Origin: CAZGHF01 sp043797305
GTDB lineage: Bacteria > Patescibacteriota > Minisyncoccia > UBA6257 > GWB1-50-10
DNA: 18,228 nucleotides
Direction: 5' to 3'
Assembly (NCBI GenBank): GCA_043797305.1
Contig: JAZDPW010000008.1
Span: 1 to 18,228, forward strand
Part shown: positions 1-6,450 of the stretch, piece after piece
Numbering within the stretch: the stretch's first letter is position 1
Layout of the letters: each line of letters opens with the position of its first letter
Translations under genes and position numbers: made by a program
Notes under the pieces: generated by a model
Databases searched by the model: none
What the model was told of the DNA's origin: nothing
Seen by the model: the letters and a program-made list of their open reading frames with translations, nothing else

Positions 1-279
1 AAAATTTCGGCGGCGACTTTCGACTCCAGCATTTTGCCGAATTCCAACAACGCTTACGATGTCGGCAACGCAGCCAACAACTGGAAGGACGCTTATTTTT
101 CGGGGAATATCGGAATCGGAACGGGGCCGGTTTCGGCCGTAAAGATTAAATCGAACGGCGATATGGGCTTTTCCAGTTCCTCGGCCGGGATTATTTTCGT
201 CGCTCCCGGAGGCTCCTGTTTTCATTTGAAGCTGAACAACGCCGGCAACATCGCTACTTCAACCGCCGCTTGTCCGTAG
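1..279 (+). CDS. 3' end of a surface or tail-fibre-like protein (partial)
   Basis: The frame is open from base 1 to a TAG at 277-279, so this is the C-terminal ~92 residues of a larger protein that starts upstream of the window. It is rich in Asn, Gly, Ala and Ser and contains the phrases NAYDVGNAANNWKDAYFSG and GNIGIGTG. These resemble the repeat units of trimeric phage tail-fibre or adhesin-like proteins, in which such modules describe a beta-helical stalk. No intramolecular chaperone domain follows; the protein stops soon after the repeats. No enzymatic motif is visible. Many CPR genomes carry long proteins of this style thought to be exposed at the cell surface, but role and partner here are unknown. 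The call rests on composition and short repeat phrases only. Confidence 0.55.
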   Translation, partial: KISAATFDSSILPNSNNAYDVGNAANNWKDAYFSGNIGIGTGPVSAVKIKSNGDMGFSSSSAGIIFVAPGGSCFHLKLNNAGNIATSTAACP

Positions 280-314
280 AGAGTAATCCCTCGGCAAACC
301 TCGGGATGCTTCAA

Positions 315-389
315 AATGTATCTCCGCACTGCGGTGCGGAGTGCTAAAGCCCTAATGTATCTTCGCCTGCGGCGAAGTGCCAACACCCT
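315..389. repeat. Two tandem hairpin-bearing repeat units
   Basis: Two similar units, 315-353 and 354-389, each start with AATGTATCT, continue with a GC-rich hairpin (322-341: CTCCGCAC/GTGCGGAG; 361-377: CTTCGCC/GGCGAAG), and end with GTGCYAA plus a CCCT box. The end of the first unit contains GAGTGCTAA (339-347), identical to a right half of the CIRCE operator. The end of the second unit forms one arm of the larger palindrome just upstream of hrcA. They look like a REP-type intergenic repeat duplicated in tandem. Confidence 0.6.
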
Positions 390-412
390 TCATATGAAGG
401 GTGTTGGCACTT
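375..412. repeat. 38-bp perfect palindrome upstream of hrcA
   Basis: Bases 375-393 are the exact reverse complement of 394-412, with the centre at CAT|ATG. Its outer ends are AAGTGCCAA (375-383) and TTGGCACTT (404-412); the latter is also the left half of the CIRCE element. The palindrome could be an extra operator half-site arrangement, a terminator for the upstream gene (without a clear T-tract), or both. Confidence 0.75.
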
Positions 413-430
413 GACAAGCTTGAGTGCCAA
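404..430. promoter_or_regulatory. CIRCE operator (HrcA binding site)
   Basis: TTGGCACTT (404-412), a 9-base spacer, then GAGTGCCAA (422-430). This fits the established CIRCE pattern TTAGCACTC-N9-GAGTGCTAA with the characteristic 9-bp spacer. It lies across the -35 element and promoter spacer of the hrcA operon, so a bound HrcA dimer would block RNA polymerase. The operon encodes an HrcA-like protein, GrpE and DnaK, so this is the standard autoregulated heat-shock circuit. Confidence 0.9.
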
Positions 431-439
431 AAATATAAT
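411..439 (+). promoter_or_regulatory. Consensus sigma70-type promoter of the hrcA-grpE-dnaK operon
   Basis: TTGACA (411-416), a 17-base spacer, then TATAAT (434-439): a perfect match to both hexamers at optimal spacing, overlapping the CIRCE operator. The expected transcription start, about seven bases after the -10 box, is at 446-447, next to the ATG at 448. The hrcA message is therefore predicted to be leaderless or nearly so. Confidence 0.88.
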
Positions 440-447
440 TTCTCTTA

Positions 448-1143
448 ATGCTAAGAGAGAGGACTAAACTCGTACTGGACGCGGCCATCAAGGATTATAT
501 TTTGACCGGCAAACCGGTTACTTCCGAATCGCTTTTCGAGAAATACGATTTCGGCATCAAGCCGGCGATGATAAGGTGGGAACTCTCCGCTCTCTGCAAC
601 GGCGGTTATTTTTACCAAAACCATCCTTCGGGCGGACGGATTCCGACCGACAAATCTTACCGGTTTTTCGTGAGGGAGCTCATGGAAAACGAAGATGAAG
701 CGAAAGCGTCCAGCCGGTTCGAAAACCTGATCGAAAACTTTTTCGGGGGCGAACGGACCCGGCTTATCGAAAAAATGGCCGGCTATCTGAACGCCCTAAG
801 CGTCGGCTACGAACCGGAAACGGACTGGTTTATGAAGAGCGGTTTCAAGAACATGCTCGAAAACCTGGCTCTTACCGACCGCGACGAAATATTGGAAGTG
901 GTTGACGATTTCGAAAATCTTCCGGAGCGGCTCATGAAAACCGCAAGCAGGTGGCATAATGAAGACGAATGGCCGCAGGTTTTCCTCGGCCGGAATCCGA
1001 TTACGAAAAGCCGGCATTTGGCGGTCATGGTGGACCGTTTTCGGTCGGCCAATCAGGAGCTTTTCGTGATGGTGATAGGCCCCAAAAGGATGGATTACGA
1101 AAAGTCGCTTGGCGTCCTAAGGTCGCTCGAGAGGGAATTTTAA
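448..1143 (+). CDS. hrcA: Heat-inducible transcription repressor HrcA (short form)
   Basis: The N-terminal ~75 residues match the HrcA winged-helix domain: RERTKLVLDAAIKDYILTG, then a recognition-helix region IKPAMIRWELSAL, then the conserved wing phrase SGGRIPTDKSYRFFV. The C-terminus keeps the family phrase VIGPKRMDYEKSLGVLRSL. At 231 residues it is clearly shorter than the usual ~340; the central dimerisation/GAF-like region is reduced. HrcA dimers bind CIRCE and repress chaperone operons until titrated by misfolded protein; a CIRCE element sits directly upstream. The ATG at 448 is chosen because it opens the conserved domain and lies right at the predicted transcription start; there is no room for a Shine-Dalgarno. 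First gene of the hrcA-grpE-dnaK operon. Confidence 0.88.
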   Translation: MLRERTKLVLDAAIKDYILTGKPVTSESLFEKYDFGIKPAMIRWELSALCNGGYFYQNHPSGGRIPTDKSYRFFVRELMENEDEAKASSRFENLIENFFGGERTRLIEKMAGYLNALSVGYEPETDWFMKSGFKNMLENLALTDRDEILEVVDDFENLPERLMKTASRWHNEDEWPQVFLGRNPITKSRHLAVMVDRFRSANQELFVMVIGPKRMDYEKSLGVLRSLEREF

Positions 1144-1148
1144 AATGG

Positions 1149-1283
1149 ACCCCGTTAGAAGTCCTAGGCACTAAAAATTTCAACGAAATTTTTATGCTCG
1201 GAACTGGCGGGAACAAACCAAACCAACTATTATTCACCAATATGACAAGGTCAATATCAAATAAAACAGACTTCTAACGGGGT
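1149..1283. repeat. 15-bp inverted repeat enclosing the hrcA-grpE intergenic region
   Basis: ACCCCGTTAGAAGTC (1149-1163) is repeated as its perfect reverse complement at 1269-1283, so the 138-base gap between hrcA and grpE can fold into one large stem-loop. The right arm includes the first two bases of the grpE GTG start codon. Inside lies a second hairpin, TAAAAATTTC-AAC-GAAATTTTTA (1172-1194). The structure could reduce grpE translation, act as a thermosensor, or be a small inserted element; the sequence does not decide. Confidence 0.7.
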
Positions 1284-1809
1284 GGAAAAGAAACCGGACA
1301 AAAAAGGCTCGGAAGAGCTGAAGAAGGTCTTAGAGAAGTGCGAAGCGGAGCGCGAAGAGTATTTGAACGGCTGGAAGCGGGCCAAAGCCGATTTTATAAA
1401 TCACAAGAAGGAAGAAGCCGAGCGGTTTCGGGAATTCGCGAAGTTTTCGAACGAAGCGCTCGTTTCGGAATTGATAACGGTTTTGGACAGTTTCGATTTG
1501 GGAATTGCGATATTAAAGGATGACGATCCGACCGGGAAGGGGATGCGGCTCATCAAAAACCAGCTTGAAGAATCGCTCAAGAAATACGGCCTGGAGAAAA
1601 TTAATTTAAAACCCGGCGATGTTTTTGACCCGAGTTTCCACGAAGGATTGGGAGAAGCGGAATCAACCGCCCCGCCCGGAACGATTGCCGAAGAAGTCGG
1701 GGTGGGATACACCCTAAACGGCAAAGTGATAAGGCCGGCAAGAGTCAACTTATCTGCGCCAGAGGCGCATCCGCCTCAGGCGGAGAAAGGTCAAGCGGAT
1801 AATCAATAA
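1282..1809 (+). CDS. grpE: Nucleotide exchange factor GrpE
   Basis: A 175-residue protein with the GrpE arrangement: a charged coiled coil (about residues 8-55, with the family motif WKRAKADFINHKK), a central helical region LDSFDLGIAILKDD, and the C-terminal beta domain with FDPSFHEGLGEAES and a GYTLNGKVIRPARV strand. GrpE releases ADP from DnaK and so drives substrate cycling. The only in-frame start after the upstream TGA (1243-1245) is GTG at 1282. The last ~18 residues (from LSAPEAHPPQ) are unlike normal GrpE and are encoded by two back-to-back palindromes at 1755-1784, apparently an insertion tolerated at the C-terminus. It sits between hrcA and dnaK, 15 bases before the dnaK ATG. No Shine-Dalgarno is visible. 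Confidence 0.92.
   Translation: MEKKPDKKGSEELKKVLEKCEAEREEYLNGWKRAKADFINHKKEEAERFREFAKFSNEALVSELITVLDSFDLGIAILKDDDPTGKGMRLIKNQLEESLKKYGLEKINLKPGDVFDPSFHEGLGEAESTAPPGTIAEEVGVGYTLNGKVIRPARVNLSAPEAHPPQAEKGQADNQ
1755..1784. repeat. Paired palindromes inside the grpE 3' end
   Basis: TGCGCCAGAGGCGCA (1755-1769; 6-bp arms, 3-base loop) is followed at once by TCCGCCTCAGGCGGA (1770-1784; 7-bp arms, 1-base centre). They add residues APEAHPPQAE to GrpE after its conserved end. The second palindrome is close to the one at 7769-7783 in the broken tRNA, pointing to one dispersed repeat family. Confidence 0.7.
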
Positions 1810-1824
1810 TCAAATAATAACAAC

Positions 1825-3672
1825 ATGGCAAAAATACTCGGAATAGATTTGGGAACGACTAACTCGGCGATGGCGGTCGTGGAAGGCGGCGAGCCGAGAG
1901 TCTTAGAGTCGAGCGAAGGCGCTCGGACTACGCCTTCGGTCGTGGCGATTTCAAAATCGGGCGAGCGTCTCGTCGGGCTCCTGGCCAAACGGCAGGCGGT
2001 GGTAAATCCTCAAAATACGATTTCTTCGGTAAAGCGCCTGATCGGCCGGAAGTGGGGCGACAAGGAAGTGGTTCACGACAAGGATTGGCTGCCTTTTGAG
2101 ATGAGAGCGTCGGAGCGGGGCGGAGTGGAAATCAAAATGGCCGATAAATGGTATAAGCCGGAAGAAATTTCGGCGATGGTTTTGCAGAAGATGAAAGCCG
2201 ATGCCGAAGCCCTGCTCGGCGAAAAGATAGAAGAAGCGGTTATTACCGTGCCGGCATATTTCGACGATTCCGAGCGGCAGGCGACCAAGAACGCCGGTGA
2301 AATTGCAGGGTTCAAGGTGCGTCGCATCATCAACGAGCCGACGGCGGCGGCTCTCGCTTACGGTTTGAACAAGGAGAAGAACGAACAAATAGTCGTTTAC
2401 GACTTCGGCGGCGGCACTTTCGACATTTCGGTCTTGGAAGTGGGCGGCGGAACGGTGGAGGTGAAAGCGACCGGCGGTGACATGCATTTGGGTGGCGACG
2501 ATTTCGACCGGCGGATTATCGAATATCTCGTTAAGGAATTCAAGAAGCGGGAGGGAATAGACATTTCCAAGGACCCGCTGGCTCTTCAACGCCTCAAGGA
2601 AGGGGCGGAACGGGCCAAGCACGAGCTCTCGACCGTTATGGAGACGGAAATCAACCTGCCTTATATTTCATCCGACGCCTCCGGCCCCAAGCACTTTTTA
2701 ATGAAGCTTAGCCGTGCCAAGCTCGAAGATTTGGTGAAAGACCTGATTGAAAGGTCAATCAAACTCGTTGAGGAAACCGTTACCGCCGTTCCGCCTAAGG
2801 GAGCCGGTTTCAAGTTTTCCGACATCGACGAGATAGTTTTGGTCGGCGGCCAGACGCGGATGCCGGCTGTGGCTGATGCGGTTCAGAAGCTTTTCGGCAA
2901 AGCGCCGCATAAGGGCATCAACCCCGACGAAGTGGTGGCCTTCGGCGCCGCCGTTCAGGCCGGCGTTCTCCAGGGCGATGTCAAAGACGTGTTGCTCTTG
3001 GACGTTACGCCCTTGAGTTTGTCGATTGAAACGCTGGGCGGCGTGGCGACGCCGATGATTCAGAAAAACACTACCATTCCGACCGGCAAGACGCAGGTTT
3101 TCTCCACGGCGGCCGACAATCAGACATCGGTCGAGATTCATGTCTTGCAGGGAGAGCGGCCGATGGCAATCGATAATAAAACGCTTGCCCGGTTCATTTT
3201 GGACAGTATCCCGCCTTCGCCGCGGGGCGTGCCGCAAATCGAAGTCGCTTTTGACATCGATGCGAACGGCATCTTGAACGTCAAAGCGACGGATAAAGCG
3301 TCCAACAAAAGCCAGTCGGTGAAAATCGAAGCGACGACGAGCTTGAGCAAGGAGGAAATAGAGCGGTTGAAAAAAGAAGCGGCCGAACACGCGATTGAGG
3401 ACCAGAAGAGGAAGGACTTGATTGACGTAAAAAATCAAGCCGAGTCGCTGATTTATCTCGCCGAAAAAAGTTTGAAGGAAGCGGGCGACAAAGTGCCCAC
3501 CGACATAAAGGCGAGCATCGGCGAGAGGGCGGAAAATCTGAAAAAAGTCATAACCGGGGACGATATCGAAGCGATAAAGAAGGCGACGGCCGAACTCTCC
3601 GGCGAGCTCCAAAAAGTGGGGCAAATTCTGTATAATCAGAAGAAGGATGAGCCCAAACCCGACAGTAATTAA
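1825..3672 (+). CDS. dnaK: Chaperone protein DnaK (Hsp70)
   Basis: Full-length Hsp70 of 615 residues. The ATPase domain has the phosphate-1 loop GIDLGTTNSA near residue 6, EPTAAALAYG near 170, the phosphate-2 loop VYDFGGGTFDIS near 190, and VLVGGQTRMPAV before residue 355. The linker DVLLLDVTPLSLSIETLGG leads to the substrate-binding beta domain (about 390-505) and a helical lid ending in a short charged tail. It binds exposed hydrophobic stretches in an ATP-dependent cycle with DnaJ (encoded about 1.2 kb downstream) and GrpE (encoded just upstream). The ATG at 1825 gives the canonical N-terminus; it is preceded by an A-rich stretch with no Shine-Dalgarno. The last 26 bases overlap the next gene. 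Regulation should be through the CIRCE promoter of the operon. Confidence 0.97.
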   Translation: MAKILGIDLGTTNSAMAVVEGGEPRVLESSEGARTTPSVVAISKSGERLVGLLAKRQAVVNPQNTISSVKRLIGRKWGDKEVVHDKDWLPFEMRASERGGVEIKMADKWYKPEEISAMVLQKMKADAEALLGEKIEEAVITVPAYFDDSERQATKNAGEIAGFKVRRIINEPTAAALAYGLNKEKNEQIVVYDFGGGTFDISVLEVGGGTVEVKATGGDMHLGGDDFDRRIIEYLVKEFKKREGIDISKDPLALQRLKEGAERAKHELSTVMETEINLPYISSDASGPKHFLMKLSRAKLEDLVKDLIERSIKLVEETVTAVPPKGAGFKFSDIDEIVLVGGQTRMPAVADAVQKLFGKAPHKGINPDEVVAFGAAVQAGVLQGDVKDVLLLDVTPLSLSIETLGGVATPMIQKNTTIPTGKTQVFSTAADNQTSVEIHVLQGERPMAIDNKTLARFILDSIPPSPRGVPQIEVAFDIDANGILNVKATDKASNKSQSVKIEATTSLSKEEIERLKKEAAEHAIEDQKRKDLIDVKNQAESLIYLAEKSLKEAGDKVPTDIKASIGERAENLKKVITGDDIEAIKKATAELSGELQKVGQILYNQKKDEPKPDSN

Positions 3673-4681
3673 ACAATCGGAGGAGTCCGACGAAGACAGG
3701 AGTTTCTGGAAGGTTTTGATTTTGACGGTCTTGGGAGCCGGCTCGCTTTTTCTTTCGTTTTTCCTTTTCGACAAGTTTCTGCTTGAGGGGAATCTGACGC
3801 GGCTTTTGGGCAGCGTCGTCTTCGCTTTTATTTTTCTTTCGTTTTTCGTCGTCCAGGTTTTTTTCACGAAGAGCCGGGCGAAAATAATTCTTCTTTCTTT
3901 AATCCAGGTTATTGCGCCGATTCTGTTTTTCCTTGGGCGGCTTTATCCCTCTCCTTCAACTACTTTGATAGTCGCCATCGTCGTTTTCTTCCTGTTTCTC
4001 GTCGCCGCGGGGGCAAGAGGGAAGCGGGATATCGCAAACAGCATGACTATCCGGTTTTTCCCGGTTGCCAAGGGAATTTTGAGCCGGGTCGTAGCCGGAC
4101 TCCTCATCGCTTTTTCCATCCAGTTTTACCTCACTTATTTCGTCTGGGGCGGCTTTAACGAAAGTTTTTCGAGGCGCCTCTTGAACGAGACGCTGGCCGC
4201 TTCGGAGCCGATGGTCAAAATAGTTTTGGCCGAAGTTTCTTTTGACGACACGGTAGACGACTTTTTCCGGACCATTGCCAGAGACCAGCTCCAGAAAATA
4301 AAGGTGGGCGGCGAGAACGAGGCAGCGATCGATTTTCAGCAGCTCCTGCCGGCCGAGCAGGAAAAAATCATCGGCGAGGTTTCTCTCGTTCTTCGGGAAC
4401 AGGCCGAAAAAATCGTCGGGCCGATTGGAGAAACCAGCAAAGTCAATGCGGAAATTTTCAGAATCATCAAGAACTATGTTGACGGTATTCCGCCGGCGAC
4501 CCAATCGGTTTTCAGCGTGATTATCGCCGTTTTGTTCTTTTTCACGGCAAAAGGCATCGCCTTTCTCCTTTACTGGCTGCCGGAGCTTATCGCCTTCGTA
4601 ATATTCAAATTATCCATTGTTACCGGTTTCGCCTATATCAGCTTGGAATCGCGGAGCAGGGAGTTTATAATGCTTAGTTGA
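3647..4681 (+). CDS. Polytopic membrane protein of unknown function, dnaK operon
   Basis: A 344-residue protein I do not recognise. After a charged N-terminal tail there are about five hydrophobic helices (roughly residues 20-42, 50-73, 78-98, 103-122, 145-168), a soluble segment of ~115 residues (about 170-285) rich in charged residues and likely helical, and two more helices near 286-310 and 313-335. No catalytic motif or signal peptidase site is evident. The start overlaps dnaK by 26 bases, so translation is probably coupled to dnaK and the gene should share heat-shock control. A long hairpin begins at its stop codon. It might be a membrane factor in envelope stress, but that is only inferred from position. 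The ATG at 3647 is the only good start near the first helix. Confidence 0.75.
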   Translation: MSPNPTVIKQSEESDEDRSFWKVLILTVLGAGSLFLSFFLFDKFLLEGNLTRLLGSVVFAFIFLSFFVVQVFFTKSRAKIILLSLIQVIAPILFFLGRLYPSPSTTLIVAIVVFFLFLVAAGARGKRDIANSMTIRFFPVAKGILSRVVAGLLIAFSIQFYLTYFVWGGFNESFSRRLLNETLAASEPMVKIVLAEVSFDDTVDDFFRTIARDQLQKIKVGGENEAAIDFQQLLPAEQEKIIGEVSLVLREQAEKIVGPIGETSKVNAEIFRIIKNYVDGIPPATQSVFSVIIAVLFFFTAKGIAFLLYWLPELIAFVIFKLSIVTGFAYISLESRSREFIMLS

Positions 4682-4723
4682 AAAATTCAGGCCGAAGTGC
4701 TGGAATTTTTCATCACTAAGCAT
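4670..4723 (+). terminator. Long stem-loop ending the hrcA-dnaK operon
   Basis: ATGCTTAGT-TGAAAAATTC (4670-4688) pairs with GAATTTTTCA-TC-ACTAAGCAT (4703-4723), giving 19 base pairs with one 2-base bulge and a 14-base loop. The stop codon of the membrane-protein gene (4679-4681) lies in the left arm. The AT-rich arms supply a T-run on either strand, so it could terminate transcription, but it is not a classical GC hairpin plus T-tract. Confidence 0.6.
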
Positions 4724-4724
4724 G

Positions 4725-4745
4725 ATCCTGAGCTTGTCGAAGGAT
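4725..4745. repeat. Dispersed palindromic repeat
   Basis: The core TCCTGAGCTTGTCGAAGGA (4726-4744), flanked by A and T that extend the pairing, is an imperfect palindrome. From general knowledge, this motif is a very common intergenic repeat across unrelated bacterial genomes and metagenomic contigs. Only one copy is seen here, right after the operon-ending hairpin. Confidence 0.55.
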
Positions 4746-4783
4746 TACAATAAATTAAGGTAACTCTTCAACAATTTCAGAGT

Positions 4784-4839
4784 GCTCAATGTTGTGGTAA
4801 AATTTACTGCGCATTGAGCTCGTAAATTTTAACAACATT
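4784..4839 (+). promoter_or_regulatory. dnaJ leader: inverted repeat with a possible extended -10 promoter
   Basis: The left arm AATGTTGTGGTAAAATTTAC (4788-4807) is nearly complementary to GTAAATTTTAACAACATT (4822-4839), so the leader can fold into a long AT-rich stem ending five bases before the dnaJ ATG (4845). The left arm also holds TG-G-TAAAAT (4795-4803), which reads as an extended -10 box; no convincing -35 is seen. No CIRCE element is present, so dnaJ is probably controlled separately from dnaK. Confidence 0.45.
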
Positions 4840-4844
4840 GGCAT

Positions 4845-5930
4845 ATGAGCGACTATTACGAGGTTTTGGGCGTTTCCAGGACAGCCTCAGAAGACGAGAT
4901 AAAAAAGGCTTACCGGCGGCTGGCCCACAAGTATCATCCGGACAAACCGGACGGGAACGAACAAAAGTTTAAGGAAATAAACGAAGCTTATCAGACTCTT
5001 TCCAACAAAGATAAGCGGGCTCAATACGACCGGTTCGGCCGGGTTTTTGGCGAAGGCGGGATGCCCCATCCCGAGTGGGGGAATTTCGGTTTCAATCCGG
5101 GCGGTTTCAATTGGAAATTTGAAGACGATATGTTCGACTTGGGTGACGTGCTGGAAGATCTTTTTGTCCATTTCGGCGGGCCGAGGCGCCAAACCTATAC
5201 TCAGGGTGCCGACATCGAGTTTTTGATTCAGATATCTTTGGAAGAAGCGTTTCAAGGAACGAAATCGAAGGTGAAATTCAAGACGATGACTGCCTGCGAT
5301 TCCTGCAACGGCTTGGGTTACGACAAAGGCGCCGGTTTTTCCAACTGTTCTCTCTGCCAGGGGCGGGGCGAAATAAGGGAGGAGAAAAAGACTTTCTTCG
5401 GCCATTTTGCCCAGGTTAAGATTTGTCCCGATTGTCACGGCCGGGGGGAAATACCGAACAAGATTTGCCGGGTTTGCAAAGGCGAGGGGAGGGTTTCCGG
5501 GGAAAGGGAGGTGGAAGTCGATATCAATCCCGGCGTTGAAGACGGCCAGATTATCAAGGTAAAAGGCGCCGGGGAAGCCGGGGAGCGCGAGAGCGCGAGC
5601 GGCGACCTTTATGTGACGGTAAAAATCAAACCCCATGCCGTTTTCGAGAGAATCAAGAACGACCTTTACATGACCAAGGAAGTAAAAGTTACGGATGCGC
5701 TCCTGGGCAAAAAAATAAAAATCAAGGACATAAACGGCGAAAATTTCAGCGTTTCCATCCCCGGGGAATTCAATTTCAAGGACAAGTTTCGGGTGTCGGG
5801 ACGGGGGATGCCGGCTCTCGGTTTCGGGGCGACTCGCGGCGACCTTTATATTTCTTTTACCCTGAAGATGCCGAAAAAACTTTCCGAAAAAGCGAAGAAA
5901 CTTCTCGGCGAACTGGAGGAAGAATTGTAG
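4845..5930 (+). CDS. dnaJ: Chaperone protein DnaJ (Hsp40, type I)
   Basis: A 361-residue type I Hsp40. The J domain (residues 1-70) carries the essential HPD tripeptide at 31-33, which stimulates DnaK ATPase. A Gly/Phe-rich segment follows (about 70-105). The zinc domain holds all four CxxCxGxG motifs: CDSCNGLG (from residue 151), CSLCQGRG, CPDCHGRG and CRVCKGEG, binding two zinc ions. Two C-terminal beta domains complete the protein, with the usual GAGEAGERE-like and GRGMPALG phrases. It delivers unfolded substrates to DnaK. It is not contiguous with the hrcA-dnaK operon: 163 bases containing a terminator hairpin, a repeat and a separate leader lie between. The ATG at 4845 gives the canonical start SDYYEVLGV; there is no Shine-Dalgarno. 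Confidence 0.96.
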   Translation: MSDYYEVLGVSRTASEDEIKKAYRRLAHKYHPDKPDGNEQKFKEINEAYQTLSNKDKRAQYDRFGRVFGEGGMPHPEWGNFGFNPGGFNWKFEDDMFDLGDVLEDLFVHFGGPRRQTYTQGADIEFLIQISLEEAFQGTKSKVKFKTMTACDSCNGLGYDKGAGFSNCSLCQGRGEIREEKKTFFGHFAQVKICPDCHGRGEIPNKICRVCKGEGRVSGEREVEVDINPGVEDGQIIKVKGAGEAGERESASGDLYVTVKIKPHAVFERIKNDLYMTKEVKVTDALLGKKIKIKDINGENFSVSIPGEFNFKDKFRVSGRGMPALGFGATRGDLYISFTLKMPKKLSEKAKKLLGELEEEL

Positions 5931-5932
5931 TA

Positions 5933-5962
5933 TTGACTGAATCCGGTGATTAATTTTAAAAT
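5933..5962 (+). promoter_or_regulatory. Promoter of the small-protein gene
   Basis: TTGACT (5933-5938), an 18-base spacer and TAAAAT (5957-5962), starting three bases after the dnaJ stop. The expected start near 5970 leaves a 40-base leader carrying the strong Shine-Dalgarno of the next gene. Confidence 0.65.
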
Positions 5963-5996
5963 AGAAACAGCGCAACACATATCCTGACCCGAATCC

Positions 5997-6006
5997 GAGG
6001 AGGTGG
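5997..6006 (+). promoter_or_regulatory. Strong Shine-Dalgarno deciding the GTG 6010 start
   Basis: GAGGAGGTGG contains GGAGG at 5999-6003, six bases before GTG 6010. Other genes here mostly lack such a site, so it both fixes the start and marks this gene as unusual. Confidence 0.85.
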
Positions 6007-6009
6007 AAA

Positions 6010-6426
6010 GTGGGCAAATCAGCTGCAACACCCGGGACATCGGGAATGGAGATGACGAGTAATCTCCTGAGGCTTCAGGAGGCCAAGAGTGTTTCCGTCT
6101 CGGACCACGAGCCCGGAACTATCATCGAGGTGGTTGCGGAGCGTGACTCCATCTTCCTGGTGGTCGTCGTGTCACCCGAAGACGACGAAGTTGTCGTCAA
6201 GGGGAAAGCCGGTCCCTACAACGAGGGGCTGCGGTACGCGACTCTCCACGGTGCCTTTCTGGGGTCGGTAATCAGGACGGGGTGCATCGCGGAGGGTGCC
6301 GGGGTGAGGTTTGACCTCGCCGCCGGCGGAACTCTCCAGGTCCTCAAAGTCGTCCACTTCGCCGTGAGAAGTGGCAGGGAGGACATCGAGGAGGGCGACC
6401 GCATCATCGCGGCGGCGGCCAACTGA
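6010..6426 (+). CDS. Small protein of unknown function, strongly translated
   Basis: A 138-residue soluble protein that I cannot assign. It has no signal peptide, membrane helix or cysteine cluster (one Cys). After a Ser/Thr-rich N-terminus it alternates beta-strand-like stretches (GTIIEVVAERDSIFLVVVV, DEVVVKGKAG) with Gly-rich turns (DLAAGGTLQVLKVVHFAVRSG), suggesting a small all-beta fold. GTG at 6010 is chosen because GAGGAGGTGG (5997-6006) sits at ideal spacing; this is the only textbook Shine-Dalgarno in the window. Codon choice is richer in C/G third positions (GTC, CTC, GAC) than in the neighbours. It is a single-gene unit with its own promoter and a perfect GC-rich terminator, which implies abundant expression. 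Foreign origin or strong codon selection are both possible. Confidence 0.8.
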   Translation: MGKSAATPGTSGMEMTSNLLRLQEAKSVSVSDHEPGTIIEVVAERDSIFLVVVVSPEDDEVVVKGKAGPYNEGLRYATLHGAFLGSVIRTGCIAEGAGVRFDLAAGGTLQVLKVVHFAVRSGREDIEEGDRIIAAAAN

Positions 6427-6450
6427 GGGCGGTAGCCAGTAAGCGTCTTC

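Noticed and set aside
315..412. CRISPR array
   Set aside because: There are only two similar units with no spacers of uniform length, and each unit is a self-complementary hairpin; this is a REP-like tandem repeat.
969..1277. Open frame overlapping the hrcA 3' end and intergenic hairpin
   Set aside because: It is out of frame with HrcA, is low in conserved patterns, and its tail is the inverted-repeat region.
2755..3867. Long open frame on the minus strand opposite dnaK (about 370 codons)
   Set aside because: It is Arg/His/Leu-rich with no family resemblance and mirrors the strongly conserved dnaK codons; a shadow of GC-rich coding sequence.
4781..4843. A CIRCE element upstream of dnaJ
   Set aside because: AGAGTGCTCAA and TTGGCA look like half-sites, but they are in the wrong order and far apart, so the TTAGCACTC-N9-GAGTGCTAA layout is not met.
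4887..6017. Long minus-strand open frame opposite dnaJ
   Set aside because: Composition is typical of an antisense shadow, and the plus strand encodes an unmistakable DnaJ with all four zinc motifs.
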